The position numbers were made by a program, and so were the translations under genes. Below are positions 49,401 through 60,000 of a stretch of 64,000 nucleotides of DNA, one piece after another (positions within the stretch are counted from its first letter, which is position 1; each line of letters starts with the position of its first letter). Location: positions 18,192,039 through 18,256,038 of the forward strand of contig JAVTVX010000019.1 in NCBI GenBank assembly GCA_033439265.1, read 5' to 3'. The notes beneath the pieces were generated by a model, which made no database searches, had not been told where the DNA came from, and saw only the letters and a program-made list of their open reading frames with translations. The DNA is from Dillenia suffruticosa. Lineage: Eukaryota > Streptophyta > Magnoliopsida > Dilleniales > Dilleniaceae.

Positions 49401-49829
49401 GACTGTATAATTTATGTATATTTATTTGTGAAACTCTCATATTTCATTTGTATTGAGGCAAATTGTAGTGTTTGAATGTTAATTTGGGAAAATTGATTGT
49501 AAATTGTATAAAACTTAGATCCGCTCAGTGTGGCGGCTGCTTATGCTTTAGTTGGGTATGACAGTAGAGGTCTGTGATTAGGATTATTGATAATTTATTT
49601 AGCCTGACGTTGTTTTAGATGTGTACTGTGGTTGGTGGGTTGTTGTGAGGCCGAAATGATCATTTTATTTTATTTTCAGGACGATTTTAAATTATACAGA
49701 TTTAAATAGGTTTATTTGTACATGGGAGACTTTCGATTTATGGGGAGATTCTGTCCGATTTTCTGTAAAAATACAGTTGGCATTTAGGGTAACGAACGAC
49801 TGTTTATGATTCCAGTTCGGAGCGTGACA

Positions 49830-49834
49830 ATGAG
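49830..49834. repeat. 5-bp target-site duplication ATGAG (right) of the solo LTR
   Basis: Matches 41891-41895. Confidence 0.8.
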
Positions 49835-50160
49835 GACAAGGTCTGTCGATTTTGGAAGTCGATGTACGGCCTAAAATAGTTATCCAAACAGTGGTATTTA
49901 AGATTTCATGAGTAGGTGATATTTTATGGTTTTACAAAGATTGAGAATGATCATTGTATTTATCTTATACGTTTTGATAACTTTTCTGTGATTATATTCA
50001 TATATGTGGGTCACATTCTATTGGTCAGAAATAATAGAGAGTATCTGATGATCATTAAAATATGGTTACTATCTAGTTTTGATATGAAAAATATGATAAG
50101 ACTTAATTCATTCTTGAAATTTAGACTTAGAGGGATCATTTGAAAAGTGTATTGACTCTT
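49835..50160 (+). pseudogene. copia reverse transcriptase, 3' part (after insertion)
   Basis: Resumes with 'DKVCRFWKSMYGLK', the copia phrase that should follow GHE at 41895. It runs on to the palm, where the usual YVDD catalytic motif reads YVGH ('IFIYVGHILL', about 50000). In-frame stops are present after YGLK and after RFHE. Confidence 0.85.
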
Positions 50161-50299
50161 TAACAAAAGTCATATATCAAGAAGATTCTTGAGTTTTTTT
50201 AGATAAGCGATTACAATCCAATAGATACTCTTATTATTAAAGGTGAAAATCTGAGTCTTGATATATGCCATATAACTTAGGAAGAAATAAATGAGATGA

Positions 50300-50965
50300 A
50301 TAGAATCCCTTATGTCAGTGCAATAGGCAATCTAGTGTATACGATGAGGCATACACGCCCAGACATTTATTTTGTAGTCGATCTTGTGAGCAAGTATCAA
50401 TCGAATTCTGGAATAAATCACCGGAGAGTAGTAAAAATGATTATGAGATATGTCAAGTGATCTGCAGACCTCTCTTTGTATTACGAAGAAGGTGATTTAC
50501 ATTTTATTGGATATTCCGACACCGACTAGGGGTGACAATCTTAATGAACGCAAATCAACATCAAGATTTACTATCTTGCTCAACAATGGTGTTATATTTT
50601 GGAGAAGCAAGAAACAAATCTGTGTATCTCTATAGACTGAGCTTGTAGCATGTTCAGTGACAGTTTAGGAGAGTGTTTGGCTCCAAAATTTTCTAAATGA
50701 CATAGAAATTGTGGCAGATCTTAGAAAACCAGTGATAATTTATTGTAATAATCAGGTAGCTATTATCAACAACCAAAATTCTAAGTATCACAGTAACACC
50801 AAACACATTGATACCAGATACCATTTTGTAAGAAATATCATAGAGAATGATGCAGTAACGACTAAGTATACTTTTACATACAGTATAGTGGTTGATTCAT
50901 TTACCAAACCTATTATGAAAGATTCCTTTGTGAGCCACGAAATCATTAGATTTAGTGTAGTTTGA
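50300..50965 (+). pseudogene. copia RNase H remnant
   Basis: 'SAIGNLVYTMRHTRPDI' leads into 'YVK-stop-SADLSLYY', 'GYSDTD-stop-GD', 'KSTSRF', 'ISWRSKKQ'-like 'FWRSKKQICVSL', and 'YCNNQVAIINNQN' with 'TKHIDTRYHFVR'. These are the consecutive motifs of copia RNase H. At least four stop codons interrupt it. Confidence 0.88.
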
Positions 50966-52101
50966 TATTTCTTACTATATACTGATTTTGATACTTATTG
51001 ATATATATGACATATGTGTATTATTTAGTCACAAGTTTGTTTCTTACACTCATTTATTGTTATATATTCTGTGGTGTGTTATGATAAAAGATTTGTCAGA
51101 CAAGCGTGGTCGACTTTCTCACATGAGTGACCACCTCCAGCTTTGAGTAAGGGGGATAAGATGGTTTCTAGTCATAACAGATTTTGAAAGTAGTTCTGCT
51201 AGAATATAAGTCGCCATGATACATATTCAAAATGAGCTCATATGCGATATGATTGACATAGACATGTACATATTCATGTTGCCTGTGAGTAGCCCCATTT
51301 GAGATCTCATATATCACTTGTGTCTAGTGATATTGTCTTTGAAATACTCTTTCTAAGTTCTCTGAGTAAGATTTTAAGTATAGATTAAGTTTTATAGTTA
51401 TACAGTGTTAAAGAAATCTAACATATGTCATTTTGAGAAATGGAGGAATAATACTATAACACGTATTTCATATCGCGTGTAATAAAATGATCATGGGATA
51501 GTGAGAGCTATTATTTGAGATGATAGTGTGATCATGATTCCGTTTCTACTGTATGAGACCCCATATCTATTGGGTGAGATCTCTTGTACCCTTATTACTT
51601 TCGACTGTTTTTATAAATATTGATTTAATATTTGTTATTTTAGTCTGTTTACCTATGAGCCGAAAGATAAATTGAGATATAAGAGACAGATCTAAAAAAT
51701 AGCTAAATTGAGACTGATGGATTCGAGTTTAGGTAAAAGAAAACCAATAAACATTATATAATTATGTGGTATTCATAAGTCGACCTGTTATATTAATTCA
51801 TGTTGAAATTCAAATATAATAGTGAATACACAACAGAACAAATAATTGTGAATCACTTTCGATGAGAAAAGTTGCTCGATAGATGTAATTGCGTTAAGTT
51901 TGAGATACAATGAGTTTTTTTTTATACTAACGGTAGTTTTTCGATTATCTTAACAGGTGTATTGAGAAATCTTTATTTATGGTGTACTCGCTGATCGCAC
52001 GACACCCAATCTCGTGTGAAAGTTCAATAGGATGATGTGATAAATCGTGTGATTTGTGATTTTATAACGGACGTAAAACACCCTCATATACAAGCGAGAG
52101 A
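50966..52101 (+). other. copia 3' untranslated region with polypurine tract
   Basis: Non-coding part of the copia element between RNase H and the 3' LTR. It ends 'caagcgagaga' before the LTR, a degenerate form of the polypurine tract (caagtgggaga) usual in copia elements. A second purine run 'gagtaagggggataag' lies at about 51146-51161. Confidence 0.6.
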
Positions 52102-52573
52102 TGTTAGTAAAAATGCCCATGAGAAGCTTTTATCACAATAAATATATTTGAAATAGGTAGTTACCTATGATTAAAAACTCACTGGCCTATTATCCTACTA
52201 ATGAAGCTCCCCCCTTTTTGGTCTCTCAAATAAAAAGTTACATTAAAGGCAACTTTGAGTGAGTTCTGTGTGATAGAACTTATCTGTTTGAGATTGTGGG
52301 GTTGAGAGAGTTATACACATCGAGGGTTACTAAAATTTTTGAGTAGAAAAATTTCGTTCGTTATTGAGTTTGTCGAACTTTGGTTTGAGGTATCATAGAT
52401 CCATGGTGGTAATTCGATTTTATGATTACCATCCTAATCGAGTGATCCATAAAAAAAAGTTCACGACTCAGTTAATTTTTGAAAACTTACGCATTGAGAT
52501 ATTTACTCAAAATTTTCAATATATTTAATTTTTGTAATTTATCACGCTTTTATGCATATAATTAAATCTAAGA
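52102..52573 (+). repeat. copia 3' LTR
   Basis: Begins TGTTAGTAAAAATG, ends TCTAAGA (the terminal CA has decayed to GA), 472 bp, followed by the duplication GTGCA. Confidence 0.88.
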
Positions 52574-52930
52574 GTGCATGAGACTTCTACTTGTGGTTAA
52601 GATCAGACCTTACCGGAAGAGTTAGGGGTGCCACTGTTTTATGCCAAAAATCCACGGTCCGTTACCATTTTTTCAAACTTCCAATTGACCCAATTCTCTT
52701 AGAATCTTTAATTCACCACAAGTCACTCTTCCTTTTTTCTTCCTTTAGGGGTGTGAGGTTAAATTTATTTTGCCAAACCAAATTGTGTTGCGATGGTTTA
52801 ACTCTTTTTTTATTTCATATATTTTTGCTTAGCTCGAAAATAAAATTTAAAGTCTTTTTATTAAAAAATAAAATTAATAAAATTAAATATTTTCTAATTT
52901 TCAATCGAAAAAAATATATAAACTGGTATC
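52574..52930. repeat. tandem segmental duplication, copy B, right part
   Basis: Starts 'gtgcatgagac' and continues 'gtggttaagatcagaccttac'-like, matching 32902-32945 in copy A. Further right, 52872-52916 matches 36629-36675. Confidence 0.75.
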
Positions 52931-53600
52931 GCATGATCTATATATATTCCATTTTATTTTTGTAAAAAGTTCAAACTATAATGATCCCAAATTATTCTTC
53001 GATTATACGTGGATGATTATCTTTATTATTTTAGATGATAGGTTTTTGATGCATATAAAAGGATTTAAGAGATGTGATAATTCAATTTTATTGGCCCAAT
53101 TTTATGAAAACATGGACGCTTACTATATAAGCACAAAAGACACTGTTTTATGACGTGAATGACTCATCGCTTGCTTCCCCCTCCCGCAAAAACAAAAGAA
53201 TCTCCCTCCTCGTGCTGACCACGTGACCTCCCCGAATATATTGGATAGTGTCTCACTTGTCTCCTTCTCTCTCTCTCTCTCTCTCTCTCTCCTTCCCCAC
53301 CAACCCGGTTCATCCCAACCACTGACTGACCCTGCAACCAAGTGCCAACGTGGCAAACTAAGACCAAAGTAGGACGAAACTTTTCGTACAACCGCCTAAA
53401 TGGTTTCAGCATTGGCGCTTCCACCAATTCATCGTCTCCCTCTCTTTTTTCCGCTTTCCTTTAAAAAATTTCCAATTCCCATTGCAGTCCACAAACCATG
53501 GAGCCAAAATTAACTCCATACATCACCACCAACCTATTTCTATTGGAACTCTCCTAAATTTTGAAACGCGGCCACACAGGTATATACACTCACACACACA
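52931..53600 (+). promoter_or_regulatory. upstream region of the ATX gene
   Basis: Contains a TATATAA at 53124-53130 and a (CT)n tract at 53266-53292. Either could belong to the core promoter or a long 5' UTR. A second TATATAAAAA lies at 53607-53616, about 430 bp before the start codon, and gives the shorter leader. No gene is present in this interval. Confidence 0.4.
53266..53292. repeat. (CT)n microsatellite upstream of the ATX gene
   Basis: Uninterrupted CT units. CT-rich tracts near plant transcription starts often mark the Y-patch/leader. Confidence 0.9.
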
Positions 53601-53606
53601 GACACA

Positions 53607-53616
53607 TATATAAAAA
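53607..53616 (+). promoter_or_regulatory. candidate TATA box of the ATX gene
   Basis: TATATAAAAA about 430 bp upstream of ATG 54040. If used, transcription would start near 53640 and the 5' UTR would include the poly-T run at 53816-53835. Confidence 0.35.
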
Positions 53617-53815
53617 ATTCATAAACTTTTTTGTCTCAATTCTTTAATAACCCCTCACGAGCAAACACTCGTCTTCCATTTCGCCAAACCCAATTTCGAA
53701 ATCCCTCTCTCCTTGTTGTCGCTCCTGAATTTCGAGTTTCTTTTTACAAGATTGTTTTCGGAACCGAATTTCTAAACCCCCTCTCTCTCTTTGAGATCAT
53801 CGCGAAACGGTTGTC

Positions 53816-53835
53816 TTTTTTTTTTTTTTTTTTTT
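53816..53835. repeat. poly(T) run in the ATX 5' UTR region
   Basis: Twenty T residues about 200 bp before the start codon. Confidence 0.9.
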
Positions 53836-54039
53836 GAGAGGAATGAATTATGGTTTCGCAAATTTGGGTTTTTACTCGTAATCATTCGGGAATTGGACTC
53901 GATTGTGAATTTGAGTTTTTGGGTATCTGTAATTTGGAGTTCGATTCGAGGTTTTGGGCGGATTTGGTCTTGAATTAGGGTTTGTGGTTGGTTCTGTTCT
54001 CTGTATGAAGCCGATTCTTGGGATTTGGCCATTTTAACG

Positions 54040-57000
54040 ATGATAATTAAGCGAGACTTGAAATTTGAAATGCCGAATCTTAAAAGATGCAAGCTCGATC
54101 ACTCCAACTGCGACAGAGAAGAAGAGGAAAACGTAATCGCAGCGAATCCGAAGAAACAGAAAACGTTAGACGATTACTGTATGCTAGCGGAGAGCGGTTT
54201 CGATCCTTCAAGAATCGAAACATACGATGAATTTAGTAGTGCCGCAGGTTCTTGGAGCAGTGAATTGTCCAACTGTTGCGGGGAAGTCCAGTCGAATTCA
54301 AGAAACAATCGGAGAATTCAGAATAATTACAGCTCTGAAGGGTCTCGGCGTCGTCCTCCAATGTTGAAATCGTCACGGGGACGTGCGCAGGTTCTTCCTA
54401 CTAGATTTAATGACTCGGTTCTTGATCCATGGAAGAAAGAGAAAACCAGTAATGATGAGTTAGAGTCGGATTTTGATATAACCGAGGTTAAGAGAAAGAA
54501 AAACGAAGATAGTTCAATGTTTCGAGACACTACCTTGTACCCAGTTGCTGTGGAGTATATCAGAAGAACATACACGAGTCCTAAGGATTTCGAATTGAGT
54601 ATATACATGCGACCGCGCAGTGAAGTAACCTCAGTTCTTAATGCTAGTTTGGTGGACAATGAAGTTTATCTGTCAAAGAAGTCGGTTAACTGTACTAGTG
54701 AGAGTGGGGAAGCTGCGGCAAAGGCAAGAGAGTGGGTGGGGAGGAGAAAGGGTTATTTCAAGCTGGAGGACTTTGCATTGGGTGATATAGTTTGGGCAAA
54801 ATCGGGGAAGAAATACCCCGCTTGGCCTGCCATTGTCATTGATCCTATGTCACAGGCCCCTGATAAAGTGCTCCGGTGTTGTGTTCCGGGTGCTCTCTGT
54901 GTCATGTTTTTCGGCTTCTCCAAAGATGGGAAACAAAGGGTAATGCTAGTCATGTCTGTTGTTTGCTAATCTCTTCGTTTTGACCGAAATGTAGCAAATG
55001 GTAATGTGCAGGATTATGCGTGGCCAAGAGATGGAATGATTTTTCCTTTTGCTGAGTATTTTGACAGGTGATTCCGTCATCTTCCTTGGCTGAATTAGTA
55101 GTTAATTTGGACTTTGGAGCGAGAAAGATGGGAGTTTTTGGCTGAAAATTTTGTCTTGCTCAGATTTCAGGATCAGAAGCAGTTGAATAGCTGCAACGTG
55201 AGTGATTTTCAAAGGGCAGTAGAGGAGGCCTTTTTAGCAGAAAATGGTTATGTGGATCCACACCGTGCATCAGACCAGACAGTTCATCCTGAAAAGTTTT
55301 CTGCCGGAGCTCAAGAGGGGACTGGTTCAAATCAGGATATGGAATGTAACTCCCAGTATATGGCAAGTTCATTTTGAAACTTCCCTTTATTTCTTAACAT
55401 TGGGTAGCTAGTCAAAGTGCTGTTTAGTTTTCTTTGGATAAACTATAAAGGCACATATCCGCTTAGCTGGTTTACTGATTTTCAGCTTTTGCTTGTTTCT
55501 TTCTTTTAAAATGATAAAACCTGGTGATGTCTCTTCGTTCTTCTTCTCATCTCTATTTTATGGGTCATTTTGTCTCATTTCACTTGTTGTATTTATCAAC
55601 TAGAACAAAATTATTTTGACACTAAATGTAACCTCTGTTCAAAAGGAGGCCAGTAGGGGCCACATCCAAACGTGGCCTTGTTAGCTTTCCCCTGATGGCG
55701 TGCATTTATTGTAAAAGATGCATTTGATTATGCCCTCTTTTAATCTTCTTATAAAGAATACATTATCCTTTCTTTTTTATTCTTTTTCCCATGTAATAAA
55801 ATTTTCCTTTCTGTCAAAAAAAGAAAAAAGAAAAAAAAAAAGAAAAAGAAAAGATGTATGTTCTTTCATTTTTTGCATAAGTTTGAATGATTTCACATCC
55901 TATTGACATCTACTACGGTGTTTCCTTGGCTGTGACTTATATATGTGTATACATGGAGGAGTGAAATAGAGGCTATGCTCAGAGTTTTGAGGATGAGATC
56001 ATTTATGAAAGCAGATTAATGTATTGTAAAAGATTAACCTTTTTAATCTATTTATTATCAGGAAGCTTACTCATCTTTGTCATGTGGGAAGGGAAATAAG
56101 ATTTTACATTTAGATTCTTTTTAATCAATTTTACACATAAGTTCTATCTTGGGGTGTCATATTTTCCTCCCTACAATAGCATTTGACTTGTACAATTTTA
56201 ATGTTTCTTCTATCATGTGGGGTTGAAGTGTCACGTGCCTTAAAGAGGACTTGATTATTTTGTAAACATCAAGCTTTTCAGTTTGTCCTGCAAAGAAGCT
56301 TGAATATATTTTCTCTTCAGGATGAAAGTGGTAAGAAAGGGGAAAAACTGTGTGATGGCTGCGGCTTCTTGTTCTCTTGCAAGAACATGAAGAAAATCAA
56401 GAGCTCAGATCATGAAATCCAGTTCATGTGTAACCCTTGTGCTAAGGTTTGTAGAAATGGTCCTTCCACATTACTTCATTTTGGCTCTTGTTTTCTAAAA
56501 GGTTGTTAAGGTACATCCTCCTTTTTTTATATAACTTTTTTTTGGGGGGGTTATAATTGCAGTTACAGAAGTCAAAACAGTATTGTGGTATATGCAAGAA
56601 GATCTGGCATCATTCAGATGGTGGAAATTGGGTGAGATTTTCTGCCATCTGAGCATATTTTATTTGTTCATAAGAGGTGTTTGGCCCTTACAGGCTCCTT
56701 TCGGTGTATTTTCTGGAGTAGGTTTGTTGTGATGGTTGTAATGTTTGGGTCCATGCTGAGTGTGACAAAATCTCTCGTAAGCGTTTCAAGGTTTGCACCT
56801 TATCCTGGTATCATGTTTCAAAATATTTCCTTTTGTAATATTATTACAGCAGTAACTGACTGGAATATGTTTAAAAGGATCTCGAGAATGCTGAATATTT
56901 CTGTCCTGACTGCAAAGCAAAATCTATTTCTGGATTTTCAGCTTCTGAAAAATGCAATCCCAAAGTCAAGTATGTCTGAAAATTCTGACATTTTTACCCT

Positions 57001-60000
57001 TGCTATCCATTTTTTGGAATGAATTAGACATCTTGTATCGTTAATTTTGGTGTTTACCTGATAACTTGATTTTGTTTCAGGCCCACAAAAAGCGGCAATC
57101 AGACTGTACTGCCTGACAAGGTAACAGTTGTCTGCAATAGTGTGGAAGGGACATATATTCCAAGACTTCACCTGTAAGTCCTAAGCATGTTATGGTACTG
57201 CTTTAGAGTTGCAAGTTATCTGTTGTTATCACATCAAAGCTCTTGAACCTTTGAGGATCACTGTTTCACCTATTTTAGACCATGATATCAAAGAGATATT
57301 AGTAGTATTTGACAAACATCCTTGATGGCTGGTTAACTTGGTTTATTTAGTGTTTGTTCCAAATTGTCAATGTGGGTTGAGGTTGTGCCCATGAATGTTA
57401 ATCAGTGAATGTAATGAAATTGTTTACAGAAATATCATAAAATGGAAACGGTGATAGACATTGCTGCTGCCAAAGGGAATAGATGTAAAAAGATAGAGAA
57501 AGTTGGACAAAAAGAATGACAATGGTCATATGTAATGGTTGATATGGTTTTGAAGTGTGTGTGTAGACTGTAGACTGATATGGGCTTTAGTTTGGATTCT
57601 GGTCATTAGTGTGATTAACATTGGTGAAGTATTCAATTGCGGCACCCTACTGAAGCTATATGTGCTGATATTTGTGTTATGTATGGTCATTAACTGTATA
57701 ACTTATAGCTGTTTTACTTACATTGCGGCTACATTTTGAATAGCCTATTTCAAGCATTGGGTAAGAAATGGATATTTGCCCTTGACAAAATGCAGAACTT
57801 GCAACATGCTGGATGATGCAACTCTAATTTTTTTTGGAGGTGTGATGGGTATCAAATGTCAGTTTTCAGATCTTCTGTTTGTCTTATTTACTTCTCATTC
57901 CCCAGACTTCAATTTCCGTTTCCCTATGCTTTTAAAATGATTTGATTATAAGAATGATTGATCGGAAATTCTGTCCTCTGGAATGATTAATTTTTGTGGT
58001 CGATTGGTCCCCTCGCTTTCTGCTTCAGGCTGAATACCTCCCCCCAACCAATAAAAGAAAAAAGAAAAAAAATTACCTGCATTTACCATTTTGTTCATTT
58101 ATTTACTTTTGTGTTCAATTTTAAGGCACTACAAAGTAGCTATGACCTTATTTATCTGACCAGGAAAAAAGAAAAGCCTTCTTATTCTTAATTGCTGCAT
58201 GCATAAGCTTTTTTAAGTGTTATAAGACTACATTGACACTTTCCCCTATTTCTTCATATATTTTAGAGTTATTTGCAAGTGCCATTTGTGTGGTGTGACA
58301 AAGCGGACACTTAGTGAGTGGGAAAAGCACACTGGCTGTAGAGCTAAAAAGTGGAAGTATAGTGTTAAAGTGAAGGGTTCAACGCTTACACTTGAGAAAT
58401 GGGTATGTACGCAATTTTTCTTACTTCCAGTCTTTGACTTGTCTGATTGTCACTATCGAAATGTGCTGAGACATGTTTTAGTGGGCAATAAACTCTTGCC
58501 TATTGACCCACAGCAGTCTTGGAATGTTTGATGTCTTTCAATTTTAAGAATTGTTGTTTGTGGAACATCTATCCAATGGTCATTTTGGAGATCTGCATCT
58601 TGTAAAAGGAACTTGTATGCATATATATACACATTGCTTTCTCGATGTTAAGACTACCTAACAGTGAGGAAGAGCATAATTATCGAAAAGCACCTGTATT
58701 GCTTGCTGCTTGTATTTTATCACACAGAAAGATTATTCATATTCTGCTTCATTTGCTGCAGATTGTTGAATTTAATGCAAGCGGTTTTAATCCAGCAAAG
58801 TTGGCTAAAAGACAGTTAGATGATTTTCTACAAGGTAAATCTGTATCTTCCGAGTTCTTTAAATGTGAAAACTATGACATGGGTCCTTATCCTTACTTTT
58901 AAAATGCCTTTTCATTTCGAGTAATTGCTATTGCTATAAAATTGTATTTGTAATATTCATTTCATTTCGTCAGAGAAATATGAGCCTGTTTATGCAAAGT
59001 GGACAACGGAACGATGTGCAATTTGTAGATGGGTTGAAGATTGGGACACTAACAAAATGATTATCTGCAACAGGTGCTATCTCTATGGACTAAATTTTAG
59101 CTTTCCTTGTCTTCATTTTCCAAATAATTTTTTCTTTTGCTATTTTAAAAATTCAACCTTTTATAGTGTTGAGTTGTTAAGATGGAACTTTGTTTATCAA
59201 CCTCTAAGCAAAGATAATGTTCTAATTGTTTGAATCTGTTAATTTTACAATTGTCGACTAGGTGTCAAATTGCTGTCCATCAAGAGTGCTATGGGGCAAG
59301 AGATGTTCAAAATTTAACTTCATGGGTATGCAGAGCATGTGAGACACCTGACCTTGAGAGGGACTGCTGTATTTGTCCTGTGAAAGGCGAGTTATATAAT
59401 TGTTGCTTGATTTTCAAATACCATGTTATAGTATTTGGGATTTATAAGTCATTGTAGATTTTCAGAAAGGGTTTGTTTTTGACATGCAGCTTTTTAATGG
59501 CTAGATTTTATAGTTTTTGATGGAAAAAGACAATTTTTTGAGTCAGTACTCCAGGGAATTGGCTTCAGGGCTTAGCAGTAGCATAGATGATAAAAAAGCT
59601 GCTCATTAATAATTTGCTGCCTTATCCTTGTTGATTTTAACATTAATAACCTTGTGGTGCATTCGTGCAAATAAAATGTGCTTATTCAATCTTATGAGCC
59701 ATAGCTTTTTGTGTTATTAGAGTCTTATTGAGAGGTGCATGTGCAATTGTCAATAACATAATACTGCCATTTTTTTTTAAAAGAATTCCAAAGATTTAGA
59801 TTATACCCTTTTTGATCCTCAAATATTTTTATGCAGAGCCAAGTATCAGTTTGACCTTTTTTTTTCATAGACCAAATTCAGTGGTGGTTTTGCATGCATA
59901 CAAACCCCTCCTTTTTTCCCCTTCTCTTTTGTTTCGGGCATTTCTACTGTATCTTCACTATATATACCTACAGACAAGGAATTTGTTTGTTTTACGCTGA

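Larger units (their letters stand above)
41896..49829 (+). mobile_element. solo LTR of a Ty3 chromovirus-like element, inserted in the copia RT and itself interrupted
   Basis: Begins TGTAATACTAAC and ends CGGAGCGTGACA, flanked by ATGAG on both sides. Excluding the nested element 42847-46491 it is about 4.3 kb. No internal coding region is present, so a solo LTR (LTR-LTR recombination product) is the simplest reading. Its right half matches the reverse complement of the LTR at 42847-45606. Compare 48720-48850 with the complement of 43640-43770 (shared 'ggttgaacc', 'ggggaggac', 'gtctagcac'), and 48880-48990 with the complement of 43470-43580 ('ccaacgt.ggggtagagag', 'ttttcggct'). The two therefore belong to related families. 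Confidence 0.82.
37785..52573 (+). mobile_element. degenerate Ty1-copia LTR retrotransposon, interrupted by nested elements
   Basis: The LTRs at 37785-38257 and 52102-52573 are clearly homologous (shared 'agtaaaaatgcccat', 'ggtctctcaaataaaaagtta', 'gcaactttgagtgagtt'). They are flanked by the 5-bp duplication GTGCA (37780-37784 and 52574-52578). Between them, in plus orientation and copia order, lie gag, a CCHC knuckle remnant, GAG-pre-integrase and integrase, reverse transcriptase and RNase H, all with stop codons. The reverse transcriptase is split by a 7.9 kb insertion (41896-49829). Without it the element would be about 6.8 kb. The LTRs differ at many sites, largely C/T and G/A, indicating an old and probably methylated element. 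Confidence 0.93.

Noticed and set aside
54025-54039. In-frame extension of the ATX protein upstream of ATG 54040
   Set aside because: The apparent start is a TTG codon, and the conserved family N-terminus (MIIKR) begins at 54040.
55356-55362. GTATAT as the exon 3 donor of the ATX gene
   Set aside because: It ends the exon in the wrong phase for the conserved LCDGCG exon. The GCAAGT site seven bases later keeps the frame.
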